Shown: one piece after another, positions 24,965 through 32,705 of the stretch
Position numbering within the stretch: position 1 is the stretch's first letter
How the letters are laid out: each line of letters begins with the position of its first letter
Origin: Actinomycetota bacterium
Lineage (GTDB): Bacteria; Actinomycetota; Geothermincolia; Fen-727; Anoxymicrobiaceae
NCBI GenBank assembly: GCA_018896525.1
Contig: JAHIMR010000105.1
Span: 1-38,002, forward strand
Length of the DNA: 38,002 nucleotides
Reading direction: 5' to 3'
The notes under the pieces: generated by a model
Database searches by the model: none
Told to the model about the DNA's origin: nothing
The model's input: only the letters and a program-made list of their open reading frames with translations
Position numbers and translations under genes: made by a program

Positions 24965-25005
24965 CGTTCCACCTCCGGATGGTGTGTTCTCCCCGGTCCG
25001 CCTTC

Positions 25006-26088
25006 TCAGTAGGGGAGCTGCTTGTACCCGGGCAGCGCCTTGAAGAAGTTGTCCATGAAGCCCTTGAAGATATCGGCGTGGTCCTGGGAGAACTGGAACT
25101 GGGCCGGCAGTATCTTCTTCCTGAGCCCGACCGGCACGCTGTCGAAGAACCTCCTCAAGAACAGGTTTCGCTTGTAGAACCTGATGTAGCGGGTATAGAG
25201 CTCGAACGCCTCCCGCCTGTTTTGATGCGCCATCGCCGCTATCTTCCCCGAGACCAGCGAGCCGTGCACTCCGAACAGCGCGAACGGGTCCATCATACCG
25301 CCCAACGTCCCCGCCAGGATCTTATCTCCCACGAACAGGCGCGGGTTGTCGTAGGCGCCGGTGGGCACCAGGCCCTCGTGGTAGTTCCAACTGGCGCACC
25401 CCATTCCTTCCTGGCCTTCGAGTTGCCTCTCCTTGAACTCTTCCCACTCGCTGTCCCTTACCGGCTCCCTGGCGAAGTAAAGGGAGAACACCACGCCGTT
25501 GGCGGCGCCGTAGTAGGCGTAATCCAGGATGTAATCGTGGAACCACACCGCGCACAGGGCGCCCTTGTCGGTCTTGCCCCGCCCCATGTATCCGTAGACC
25601 CGCTGGTAAGGGATGCCCAGCGCCTCGAACGCCTTGAAGTAGAGGCCGGTGGCGATGATGGAGTCGGGCGGCAACCGGGCGAAGTCACCCTGGCTTACCA
25701 ACTCTTTGCCGAACTCGAAGGAGACCCCCGCCTCCAGGCACTTATCGTACAGGAGCTTGTCCAGGGCGGTATCACGGGAGCCCCTTTCCACGCAGTGCAG
25801 GTTTAGATGGGTCAGATCCATGGTAACTTGATGGTCATAAGTGTACAGGTTCCAGTTCTCGACAGGCGTTACCTGGGGCTTGTTCAGGTCGACCCCGATG
25901 AACCTGCCCAGCGGGCCGGGCTCTATCGGGGTGACGTCCACCGCGGGATGGATCTCGGGCATGCCTCCGACCCTGTCGTACTTCTCCAGGACCAGTACAT
26001 CGTGTCCGTCCCGGGCCAGGTTCAGCGCCGCGACGAGCCCGGCCAGGCCCGCTCCCACCACGATTACCTCCGATGATTCCGTTGCCAT
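25006..26088 (-). CDS. FAD oxidoreductase, geranylgeranyl-reductase-like, paralogue A
   Basis: 360 residues from the ATG at 26088. An upstream in-frame ATG at 26103 contains the SD itself (GGAGG), and that SD is ideally placed eight bases before 26088, so the shorter start is preferred. Motifs match its paralogues: [52 protein letters not shown] and [17 protein letters not shown]. The C-terminal 90 residues are rich in Phe, Arg and Lys and could associate with membrane. It lies 41 bp upstream of paralogue B and follows the small TM gene. Confidence 0.75.
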   Translation of the reverse strand: MATESSEVIVVGAGLAGLVAALNLARDGHDVLVLEKYDRVGGMPEIHPAVDVTPIEPGPLGRFIGVDLNKPQVTPVENWNLYTYDHQVTMDLTHLNLHCVERGSRDTALDKLLYDKCLEAGVSFEFGKELVSQGDFARLPPDSIIATGLYFKAFEALGIPYQRVYGYMGRGKTDKGALCAVWFHDYILDYAYYGAANGVVFSLYFAREPVRDSEWEEFKERQLEGQEGMGCASWNYHEGLVPTGAYDNPRLFVGDKILAGTLGGMMDPFALFGVHGSLVSGKIAAMAHQNRREAFELYTRYIRFYKRNLFLRRFFDSVPVGLRKKILPAQFQFSQDHADIFKGFMDNFFKALPGYKQLPY

Positions 26089-26134
26089 CTTGCGCACCTC
26101 CATTGGTGTATCAAACTATTGACCCCCACCTCAG

Positions 26135-26157
26135 TCCTCCCCCTGCGAGGGGGAGGA
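26135..26157. repeat. Perfect GC-rich hairpin
   Basis: TCCTCCCCCT (26135-26144) and AGGGGGAGGA (26148-26157) form a 10-bp stem with a three-base loop between the small TM gene and paralogue A. No U-run follows on the minus strand, so it may be an attenuator or mRNA-stabilising hairpin rather than a terminator. Confidence 0.5.
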
Positions 26158-26183
26158 AGCAGAATGGGAATCGATAACATTGG

Positions 26184-26363
26184 CTAGGTCAGCAAACGGC
26201 CCGGCATTCGCCGGGCCTCGCCCAACTGCTTTTTCAAGTGCTTGACATATCCCTCGTCCAGGCGCGAGGCCCGGTACAGCCCGGCCAGCGCGCCCGCCAG
26301 CAAGACCAGGAGCGCCGCAAGCCCTCCCCGGTGTTCCCATGCGAACCTGATTGGCCTTGTCAT
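26184..26363 (-). CDS. 59-residue single-pass membrane peptide
   Basis: A small frame runs from ATG 26363 to TAG at 26184. The product starts MTRPIRFAWEHRGG, has one hydrophobic helix (LAALLVLLAGALAGLY, about 15-30) and then a basic, helical tail (YVKHLKKQLGEARR). GGAGG four bases before the ATG is a good SD. It sits 52 bp downstream of the second FAD-linked oxidase and upstream of paralogue A, in the same direction. I infer a membrane anchor or small subunit for the flavin/Fe-S proteins, which otherwise have no TM segment. The position supports this, but nothing tests it. Confidence 0.6.
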   Translation of the reverse strand: MTRPIRFAWEHRGGLAALLVLLAGALAGLYRASRLDEGYVKHLKKQLGEARRMPGRLLT

Positions 26364-26415
26364 GCCGCCTCCGGTAACAGTGTCACCCGTTACCCCTTTC
26401 CCACGATGGGGACGC

Positions 26416-28032
26416 CTAGAACAGGACCTTTTTCATCGTGCCGGTGTCGTACTCCCATCGGCGGTTGGATATGTTGTTGGGGTCGAGTGCCATCTTCATC
26501 CTGGTGAACGTTTCCATGAACTGGACCATGTTTGGCTGCGCCGCCGGCATCGCCAGGTCCATCATCGGCATCCCCTTGATAAGCGCCCCCGCGCCGGCGG
26601 CGATTATCATGCCCTGCGCCATCGCGGTGATGGTCGCCCTCCCGTAGCCCATCAGTATCCTTATCAGGTCGTCCTTGTCGCATTGGTTGGTGTACATGTC
26701 GTACTCCATATAGGCGGAGCGACCCATGTGATACGGCTGGAGGTAGGTCGAGGCGTCGTCGGGAGCGAGGGCGTCGTCGGTGGTGCCCACCTGGTTGGTG
26801 CACGCTTCTCTCATCGTCTTCTCTATCCCCACCATGTTCTCCAGCTTGTCGATGAGCGCGCCTATCATGAACGAGCCGCGTACCCGCTGCACCCTTACGG
26901 TGACGTTGAAGTACTTGACCCAGGTGTCGAAGTTGACGTAATCGTACTCCTCGGTGAGGTCTTCCATGGCCTCAATTGGAAGGAAGCTGAAATCAGGAAA
27001 ATGCTCCTCCAGCATCTTCTCGGTAAGTTCCGACTTGAGGTCCGCCTCCTCCTGCGTCTCCCCCCCGAAAATGGTGACCAGGTTGTGCCTGGGCATCAGC
27101 TCGGTAACCTTGGCCGCTTCCTTGTTGGTCTCTCCCAGGAATATCCCGAAGAAGGAGTCCATCATGTGGGCCAGCTCCAGGCAGAGGTTGTCCTGGGCGA
27201 CCATCTCCAGGGCTTCGGCCATTACCTCCAGCCTGTCTTCCTCGTAGGAGGGGAATACCTGCTGGTGGAACCTCGCCTCGGGGTAGAGCCGGATGGTCAT
27301 CCGGGTGACTATCCCCAGGGTGCCGAACGCGTAGCGGAACATAGTAGAGAGGTCCGGCCCCGGTCCGGGTACGTGGCCTTTCACCGCACCGTAGGAGTTC
27401 GGCCCCGTCTTCAGGATGTCTCCGTTGGGAAGCACCATCTCCACGTCGATGATGTTATCCATCCCGAACCCGTACTTGGAGGCCATGGTGTTGATGTTGC
27501 AGAACGCGTGGTTGCTGATGACCCCGGCGGTTGCGCTGGTGGATGGATTGAGCACCCGGCAGCCCGCCTTCTGGGCGGCGACCTGCAGCACCAGGTAGTT
27601 GACCCCAGGCTCGATGATCGCGAACATGTTCTCTCCATCAAGCTCCACAATCTTGTCCATCCGGCGCAGGTCGCAGATGATGCCCCCGTAGGTGGGGAGC
27701 GCCATTCCGGCGGTGGTCAGCCCGGTGCCGAACGGCATGACGTCGATGAGGTACTCGTTGGCGACCCGGTAGACCGCCCCGACGTCCTCGGTGGAGGCGG
27801 GCATGCACACGACATGCGGGTAGGAAGCGGGGGTGAAGCTCTGGTCGCGGGCGTAGCCGCAGAGGATAGACGGAGAGTCGGTCGCCCACTCCTCGCCAAG
27901 TGCCTCCCGCAGGGCGGCCAGGGCCTTCCCCAGGTTCTCCACCCGGTTATGGTCCGGGTCTTTCTCCATCACCTGGGGCCTGTGTACGACCCGCCTCTCC
28001 CTGAGTTCCTCCCTTATCCTGCTCTTTGACAT
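26416..28032 (-). CDS. FAD-linked oxidase, GlcD/lactate-dehydrogenase-like (PCMH-type FAD domain)
   Basis: 538 residues. The PCMH-type FAD domain covers about residues 70-250: PHVVCMPASTEDVGAVYRVA, MPFGTGLTTAGMALPTYGG, IIEPGVNYLVLQ, STSATAGVISNHA and FGTLGIVTRMTIRL. The C-terminal cap ends with ALDPNNISNRRWEYDTG. Members oxidise 2-hydroxy acids, or aryl/alkyl ethers and alcohols, and pass electrons to partner Fe-S proteins. GGGAGG six bases before the ATG at 28032. It starts 14 bp after the CCG-type Fe-S gene, which points to a stable complex of the two. Confidence 0.85.
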   Translation of the reverse strand: MSKSRIREELRERRVVHRPQVMEKDPDHNRVENLGKALAALREALGEEWATDSPSILCGYARDQSFTPASYPHVVCMPASTEDVGAVYRVANEYLIDVMPFGTGLTTAGMALPTYGGIICDLRRMDKIVELDGENMFAIIEPGVNYLVLQVAAQKAGCRVLNPSTSATAGVISNHAFCNINTMASKYGFGMDNIIDVEMVLPNGDILKTGPNSYGAVKGHVPGPGPDLSTMFRYAFGTLGIVTRMTIRLYPEARFHQQVFPSYEEDRLEVMAEALEMVAQDNLCLELAHMMDSFFGIFLGETNKEAAKVTELMPRHNLVTIFGGETQEEADLKSELTEKMLEEHFPDFSFLPIEAMEDLTEEYDYVNFDTWVKYFNVTVRVQRVRGSFMIGALIDKLENMVGIEKTMREACTNQVGTTDDALAPDDASTYLQPYHMGRSAYMEYDMYTNQCDKDDLIRILMGYGRATITAMAQGMIIAAGAGALIKGMPMMDLAMPAAQPNMVQFMETFTRMKMALDPNNISNRRWEYDTGTMKKVLF

Positions 28033-28046
28033 GAGAAGCCTCCCGT

Positions 28047-29249
28047 TTACAGTGCTTTTTCGATGACCTCGGCGAGGTCGTAGACGTCCAGCTTGTACTT
28101 GCCTTCACTCGCGGCGCTCTCAAACATCCGCACGCAGATGGGACAGGAGGTGACGATCGCCTCCGCGCCGACAGAATCGGCCTCAAAAAGCCGCTCGTTG
28201 GTTACCCACCGGACGTACTCCGGCTCCCAGAAGAACACAGAACCGCCACCGCCGCAGCAGAGAGAGTTCTTGAGGTTCCGCTCGAACTCCAGCAACTCCA
28301 GCCCCGGCATCGCCTCGAGCACCTTGCGCGGGGCCTCGAACACCCCCTGGCGGCGGCCGAGCCGGCAGGGGTCGTGGTAGACGGCCTTGACCTTGACCTC
28401 GTTCGCGAGCTTCAGCTTGCCTTCGTCTATCAGACCGGCGGCGATCTCGGAGAAGTGGTATACCTCGATATCGATTGCCTTCGCGTACTCCTCCTTGAGG
28501 ACGGTGTAGGCGTGGGGATCGGCGGTTATGACCTTGCCCGCGCCGGACTCCTCGATCTTCTCTGTGTTGGCGGCGGCCACTGTCTCGAAGTAGTCCCGGT
28601 CGCCTATCATGAGCAGAGCGCTGCCGCTGGAAACCTCGGCTGTGCCCAGGGTCCCGAACTCCACGCCCCCCGCCCGCAGAACCTTCGCCACTGCTTTCAT
28701 GCGGGGCGCGAGCTCGGGGAAGACGCCGTAGTCGTCACCCACGAAGAGCAGGTACTCGACTTTCTCGTCCAGGGCGTTCTTGATGTCCAGGCCATCTTCC
28801 CACTCGACCCTCTTCCTGGCGGGAACCCCGTAGGGGTTGTCGGTTTTCTCGATGTTATCGAGCATCTCCGAGAACTGTTCCATCGGGGCCCACCCGTCCT
28901 GCACCGCCTGCTCACGCAGGAGCTGGATAACCCACAACGGGTGCATCTGCTTGACGGGGTAGCAGCGGTCCTCGCAGGATCCGCACAGCATGCAGGTGTA
29001 CAGGGCGTGCCGCATCCGGTCGTCCGGCTCGATCTCCACCAGGTCCAGGCAGCGGGCTATCTCCAGCTTGCCCGAGGCGTAGTACGCCTCGTAGCGGAAG
29101 CGAGTGCCGGACGGGCAGTTCCGCCAGAAGCGAGGTTCTTCACACTGCTGGGCCATGACCGCCTGGCACAGTTTGCATTTGCCGCATAGCGAGAAATCCT
29201 CTCTCAGTTCCGAGAGCACCTCGCGCGGGGCGGTGATTCTGCGCTTCAT
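28047..29249 (-). CDS. Fe-S electron-transfer protein with CCG domain (GlcF/HdrD-like)
   Basis: 400 residues. Two N-terminal cysteine clusters are visible: C22, C25, C28, C36 and C86, C89, C92, C96, fitting two [4Fe-4S] sites. One complete CCG motif follows: YHDPCRLGR (C295), CCGGGG (C331, C332) and CPIC (C369, C372). The expected first CCG site is degenerate: where CxxC would precede LKEEY the sequence is ADPHAYTVLKEEY. Such proteins link FAD dehydrogenases to quinones or other carriers. The SD (GGAGG, nine bases before the ATG at 29249) lies within the terminal arm of a palindromic element, so translation may depend on RNA folding. Confidence 0.85.
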   Translation of the reverse strand: MKRRITAPREVLSELREDFSLCGKCKLCQAVMAQQCEEPRFWRNCPSGTRFRYEAYYASGKLEIARCLDLVEIEPDDRMRHALYTCMLCGSCEDRCYPVKQMHPLWVIQLLREQAVQDGWAPMEQFSEMLDNIEKTDNPYGVPARKRVEWEDGLDIKNALDEKVEYLLFVGDDYGVFPELAPRMKAVAKVLRAGGVEFGTLGTAEVSSGSALLMIGDRDYFETVAAANTEKIEESGAGKVITADPHAYTVLKEEYAKAIDIEVYHFSEIAAGLIDEGKLKLANEVKVKAVYHDPCRLGRRQGVFEAPRKVLEAMPGLELLEFERNLKNSLCCGGGGSVFFWEPEYVRWVTNERLFEADSVGAEAIVTSCPICVRMFESAASEGKYKLDVYDLAEVIEKAL

Positions 29250-29255
29250 TGTCTA

Positions 29256-29417
29256 GTGCCTCCTTCCATGGGTACGGTTGAGCACCGAGAGCGTCGAAGC
29301 GCCGCTCCGGCAAGGCGCGCGACCGAGACGTACTCCTGTAGTACGTCTTGGGAGCGGAACGCAGCCGGTGTGGATGCAGCGGCGTTCGAATGCCAGCGTA
29401 TTTGTGGAAGGAGGCAC
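29256..29417 (+). repeat. Palindromic dispersed element, copy 1 (162 bp)
   Basis: Terminal arms GTGCCTCCTTCCA (29256-29268) and TGGAAGGAGGCAC (29405-29417) are perfect inverted repeats. Inner complementary pairs follow: TACG/CGTA, a GCGCCGCT/AGCGGCGT region and CCGGC/GCCGG, capped by a GACGTACT/AGTACGTC hairpin. The whole element can fold into one long stem. It fills the gap between two operon genes: one arm abuts the stop of the upstream FAD gene, and the other contains the SD of the Fe-S gene. Confidence 0.85.
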
Positions 29418-30818
29418 TTAGATCCCTTCCAGTAGCTCGTCGGGGTTGAGGAGGCCCTTTGGATCGACGATTCTCTTGAACAGCTTGATCATCTCCACGT
29501 ACGACGGGTCCGTCCGGGAGTAGACCATCTCGGCAACCGGCCCGGTAGGCTTGTCGATGAACGCTTTGTTGTCCAGAAGCGCCTCGCATGACCCCAGGTA
29601 GGCGGCCTCCGCCGACCCCGCCGCCTTCTCGTTCCCGGAGTTGTAGTAAATGTCAGCGCCGCAGTATGCCGCGCCTCCGAAGTAAGTGGGGACCAGTATC
29701 TTTCCTAAGTCGTCCGGCTTGCCCCCCGCCGCGCTTACCTGCTCTTCGATTACCTGGAACGTCTCGGGGACGTTCTTGAAGTACTCGTAGCAGTAGACGT
29801 GCCGGCAATCACCCTTGTAGAAGTTTCTGTCGTAGACGTACCACGGCTTACTGAGCGACTTCTCCAAGCCCTCGGGGACCTGGCCGCGAAGATGCTTTCC
29901 GCCAAGCTCTTTCGCCGCTTCCTTGATGTACCCTTCCCATAACTCCACGAGCTCCTTGTGGTGCTCCATGGTGATGACCACGGTCCACGGCTTGAGCTTC
30001 TTCTTGAGGGCGGACACCTTGCCGGCGTCCCCCCCGGCGAGCGTTACCGAAAGGTAGCGGTCGTTTGCCGCGAAAGCCTCGAAGCACCAATCGGCGCGGC
30101 TTACCTTGTAGATGAGGTCCTTTGCGGGGCCGACCTCGTCAAACCCGAAGGCCACCAGCCGTCGCTCCTCACGGTTGGGGTAGGTGTAGACCAGGCCGTA
30201 GTAAGGGATTCCGAATATATCCTCCGATGCCCCGAAGAACGGTGAGAACTGGGGCCCCTGGTCCTCCCTGAAGTCGGCGTGGCCCTCATCGGTCATCTGC
30301 TGCGAGCCGGAGACCCATAGCTGACCGTCGGCCATCATGGCGTGGAAGACGGAGAGGTGGGGGTGCCGGTACCCCCCGGAGCCCATCAGGATATCCCGGT
30401 CGATGTATGACCGCAGGACGAATGGGGACTGACCGGCGACCGGGAACAGCAACCGCTGGTTCTCCTTGTCCAGTTCCTTCTGGAGCTGCTCGAAGGTCAC
30501 GCCCGCATAGACGAAGGCGGTCAGGTTCCTGGTGTCGATCTTCTTGATCCGGTTCATCCTGGCCAGGTCGACCAGGACGCCCTCCTTCTTCGCCAGGGAC
30601 TTATCCGAGAACTTTCTTTTGAGCGAGAAAAGGGGTATCTCGTTTTGGTGACAGAAGGCCGCGACATCGGAAAGCTGGTCCACGTTCTCCGGGGTCACCA
30701 GCAGGAGGTCGGTGCCGGAGACCGGCTCCTTGAAGTACGGTGAGACGGCCCTGTCGCCGCTTCGCACGTTTCCGTCCCCAAGGAGTCTCTTGAGCTCTTT
30801 GGTCGCGCTTGGGTTCAT
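29418..30818 (-). CDS. Divergent FAD-linked oxidase subunit (GlcD/GlcE-like)
   Basis: 466 residues. The FAD domain is in the first half: GTDLLLVTPENVDQLSDVAAFC, VLVDLARMNRIKKID, AFVYAGVTFEQLQKEL and LFPVAGQSPFVLRSYIDRD. The C-terminus IVDPKGLLNPDELLEG is the common end of this superfamily. The middle is unlike well-known members. With the CCG protein and the 538-residue oxidase it makes a three-part FAD/Fe-S/FAD set resembling glycolate oxidase GlcDEF, although the two FAD proteins are both longer than GlcE. GGGAGGAG is close to the ATG at 30818. It follows the SCP2-like gene by 31 bp. Confidence 0.8.
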   Translation of the reverse strand: MNPSATKELKRLLGDGNVRSGDRAVSPYFKEPVSGTDLLLVTPENVDQLSDVAAFCHQNEIPLFSLKRKFSDKSLAKKEGVLVDLARMNRIKKIDTRNLTAFVYAGVTFEQLQKELDKENQRLLFPVAGQSPFVLRSYIDRDILMGSGGYRHPHLSVFHAMMADGQLWVSGSQQMTDEGHADFREDQGPQFSPFFGASEDIFGIPYYGLVYTYPNREERRLVAFGFDEVGPAKDLIYKVSRADWCFEAFAANDRYLSVTLAGGDAGKVSALKKKLKPWTVVITMEHHKELVELWEGYIKEAAKELGGKHLRGQVPEGLEKSLSKPWYVYDRNFYKGDCRHVYCYEYFKNVPETFQVIEEQVSAAGGKPDDLGKILVPTYFGGAAYCGADIYYNSGNEKAAGSAEAAYLGSCEALLDNKAFIDKPTGPVAEMVYSRTDPSYVEMIKLFKRIVDPKGLLNPDELLEGI

Positions 30819-30849
30819 ATCTCCTCCCAGTCTGTTGTCAGCCGCTGAT

Positions 30850-31266
30850 CTAACCGACGTCTATTATCGATTCCAGCCCTTTTTCCGTGAGTATCTCCGG
30901 GTAGATCTTGAAGGCGGGCTTGATGACCGGCAGCAGCTTCAGCAGCTTGGGGACCGAACCCTCCGACTCTATGTCACCGCTGGTGAGCGCCTTTATGAGG
31001 TTCAGCTTGCCCAGCCAGAACTTGTGGGCGACGTCGCTGTCCATGGTCAGGGTGGCGTCGGCGGTCAGATCCGCCTTCCCCGGTGTCAGCACGATCTCGT
31101 CGCCGGTGCAGTCTATCCACACCTCGCCTTCGGGGTCGTCATAGACAAAGTTGACTATTAACTTGGAAGCCAGGGCTTTCTTCTTGATGTCGGGATCGTC
31201 CGAGAGACGGTCGAAAAGCTCCTGGAGACACCAGTAAAGGTCCTCGATGTTGTCGAAGTACGGCAT
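30850..31266 (-). CDS. SCP2-like sterol/lipid-carrier domain protein
   Basis: 138 residues from the ATG at 31266, supported by AAAGGAG nine bases upstream; a longer frame to 31401 is not preferred. VWIDCTGDEIVLTPGKADLT, ADATLTMDSDVAHKFWLGK and LIKALTSGDIESEGSVPKLLKL match the SCP2 sterol-transfer fold, in which a hydrophobic tunnel binds sterols, fatty acyl-CoA or other lipids. As first gene of the redox operon it may present a lipid substrate to the flavoproteins (inference). No enzyme domain is attached. Confidence 0.8.
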   Translation of the reverse strand: MPYFDNIEDLYWCLQELFDRLSDDPDIKKKALASKLIVNFVYDDPEGEVWIDCTGDEIVLTPGKADLTADATLTMDSDVAHKFWLGKLNLIKALTSGDIESEGSVPKLLKLLPVIKPAFKIYPEILTEKGLESIIDVG

Positions 31267-31369
31267 GGCGACACTCTCCTTTCGGTCAATACGACCTTGC
31301 CGGGACAATAAGACCTCGAATGCCGGACGCATCTTCCTCAAGAAACGAATCGGCATTACTCGAGCGCCA

Positions 31370-31401
31370 TACAGGTTATTATTATATAGTGTAACTGTCA
31401 A
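31370..31401 (-). promoter_or_regulatory. AT-rich promoter-like region for the redox operon
   Basis: On the minus strand a perfect TTGACA (31396-31401) is followed by an AT-rich run containing TATAAT, but the spacing to TATAAT is only nine bases, and no good -10 lies at 16-18 bp. It is about 100 bases before the SCP2-like start. The 351-base gap 31267-31617 otherwise holds palindromic copy 2. Confidence 0.25.
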
Positions 31402-31433
31402 TGACCGGGCAGTGCAATCGCACTATCAACTAC

Positions 31434-31593
31434 TGCCCCGTCTCATAAGTACGGTGACGCACCGAGAGCGTCTCCGCTCCGCGCTGGCAAGGCGCGTGAC
31501 CGAGATGTACTCTTGTAGTACTTCGAGGGAGCCCAGCGCAGCCGGAGTGGATGCAGCGGCGTTCGAATGCCATTGTATTTGTGAGACGGGGCA
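31434..31593 (+). repeat. Palindromic dispersed element, copy 2 (160 bp)
   Basis: It aligns end to end with copy 1 (29256-29417), sharing GCACCGAGAGCGTC, GGCAAGGCGCG, GTACTC-TGTAGTAC and GTGGATGCAGCGGCGTTCGA. Its terminal arms TGCCCCGTCTCA (31434-31445) and TGAGACGGGGCA (31582-31593) are perfectly complementary but differ from those of copy 1 at four positions, all compensated. It lies in the divergent region upstream of paralogue C. Confidence 0.85.
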
Positions 31594-31617
31594 CGATGGA
31601 ACAGCGAGGTGGTGGGA

Positions 31618-32685
31618 GTGGCTGAGAACGTAGTGGTGGGTGCTGGGCTTGCGGGAATGGTGGCCGCGATCAACCTGGCGCGGGAGGGCCGGGAGGTGCT
31701 GGTCCTGGAGAGGGAATCCAGGGTCGGCGGCTCTCCGTTGTATCACCCTTCCCCGGAGGGAACCCCGATAGATCTGCCCCGGTTGGCCGAGTACACGGGG
31801 ATTGATATCTCCGGCGCGGTGGCCCGTTTCAAAGCGGGAAGCGTTGTGGTATACGGCGAGAAGGTCACGGTGGACATGGACGCCATCTCCTCGGTGGTGA
31901 TAGAGAGGGGGCCTCGTTCGACGTCCCTGGACAGTTACCTGTACGAGCTGGCGGTGAAGGAGGGCGTGAAGTTCGAGTTCAATCACCCGGTGATATCCAA
32001 CGACGATACAGTCAAGCTGCCTCCGGATACGATAATCGCCACCGGTCTTTACTTCGAGGGGTTCGACGCGCTGCGCGTCCCGTACCTCACCTCGTTCCAT
32101 TTCGTGACCCGGAGGAAGGTCCCCGACGAGGAGGCCAACCACGTGACCGTCTACCACGGTCAGTTCACCTCCGACTACGCCTACACCTGTTCGGTGAACG
32201 GGATTCAGTTCGCCCACGTCTTCCAGCGCAGGCCGATCGGGAAGGACACACTTCACGCCTTTACCGAGCAGGTATTCGTCTCGGAGGGAATCGAGTTCGA
32301 TGGGTGGGAGCAGTTCACGTTCCCGGTCCCGGCGGCCTCTATCAACAACCCCCGGCTGTTCGCCGGCGACAAGATACTGGCGGGGACACTCGCCGGATGT
32401 ATGGAGTCGTACATGTTCTTCGGCATGCTGGGGGCGCTGGTCTCGGGGAAGATAGCGGCGATGGCGGTAAGTGACAAGGCGAGGGCTTATCAGGAGTTCA
32501 AGCTCGCCACGTCCGCGTTCAAGGGCGCGTACCTGATGAAAAAGATGGGGAATATAACTCCCCACTGGCTGCACCGGTTGATGCTCCTTCAGGGTATTCC
32601 CCGGTTGTCTGAGTACCCGGCACTCGCGGATGTCGTGAAGCGGGCGATACCCGGTTGGCGCAACTGTGAGAGGGCCGGGGCTTAG
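31618..32685 (+). CDS. FAD oxidoreductase, geranylgeranyl-reductase-like, paralogue C
   Basis: 355 residues from the GTG at 31618, chosen because GAGGTGG lies about five bases upstream; a GTG at 31609 is also in frame. [53 protein letters not shown] and [17 protein letters not shown] show it belongs with the two minus-strand paralogues. It is the first gene of a plus-strand operon, divergent from the long redox operon, with a CrtI-like gene 20 bp downstream, echoing the paralogue-then-CrtI order on the other strand. Confidence 0.75.
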   Translation: MAENVVVGAGLAGMVAAINLAREGREVLVLERESRVGGSPLYHPSPEGTPIDLPRLAEYTGIDISGAVARFKAGSVVVYGEKVTVDMDAISSVVIERGPRSTSLDSYLYELAVKEGVKFEFNHPVISNDDTVKLPPDTIIATGLYFEGFDALRVPYLTSFHFVTRRKVPDEEANHVTVYHGQFTSDYAYTCSVNGIQFAHVFQRRPIGKDTLHAFTEQVFVSEGIEFDGWEQFTFPVPAASINNPRLFAGDKILAGTLAGCMESYMFFGMLGALVSGKIAAMAVSDKARAYQEFKLATSAFKGAYLMKKMGNITPHWLHRLMLLQGIPRLSEYPALADVVKRAIPGWRNCERAGA

Positions 32686-32705
32686 TTATCAAGCGAGGGG
32701 GTCAA

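Noticed and set aside
26242-28029. Long plus-strand open frame of 595 codons
   Set aside because: It is the antisense shadow of the FAD-linked oxidase gene; the product is rich in His, Val and Gly repeats of the kind produced opposite GC-rich genes and shows no family motif.
29256-29417. Integron attC site or tRNA-like gene
   Set aside because: There is no integrase or cassette array, no conserved attC core sites at the ends, and no cloverleaf or CCA end; the element folds as one long hairpin.
31426-32574. Minus-strand open frame of 382 codons
   Set aside because: It is antisense to paralogue C and runs through palindromic copy 2; it has no recognisable motif.
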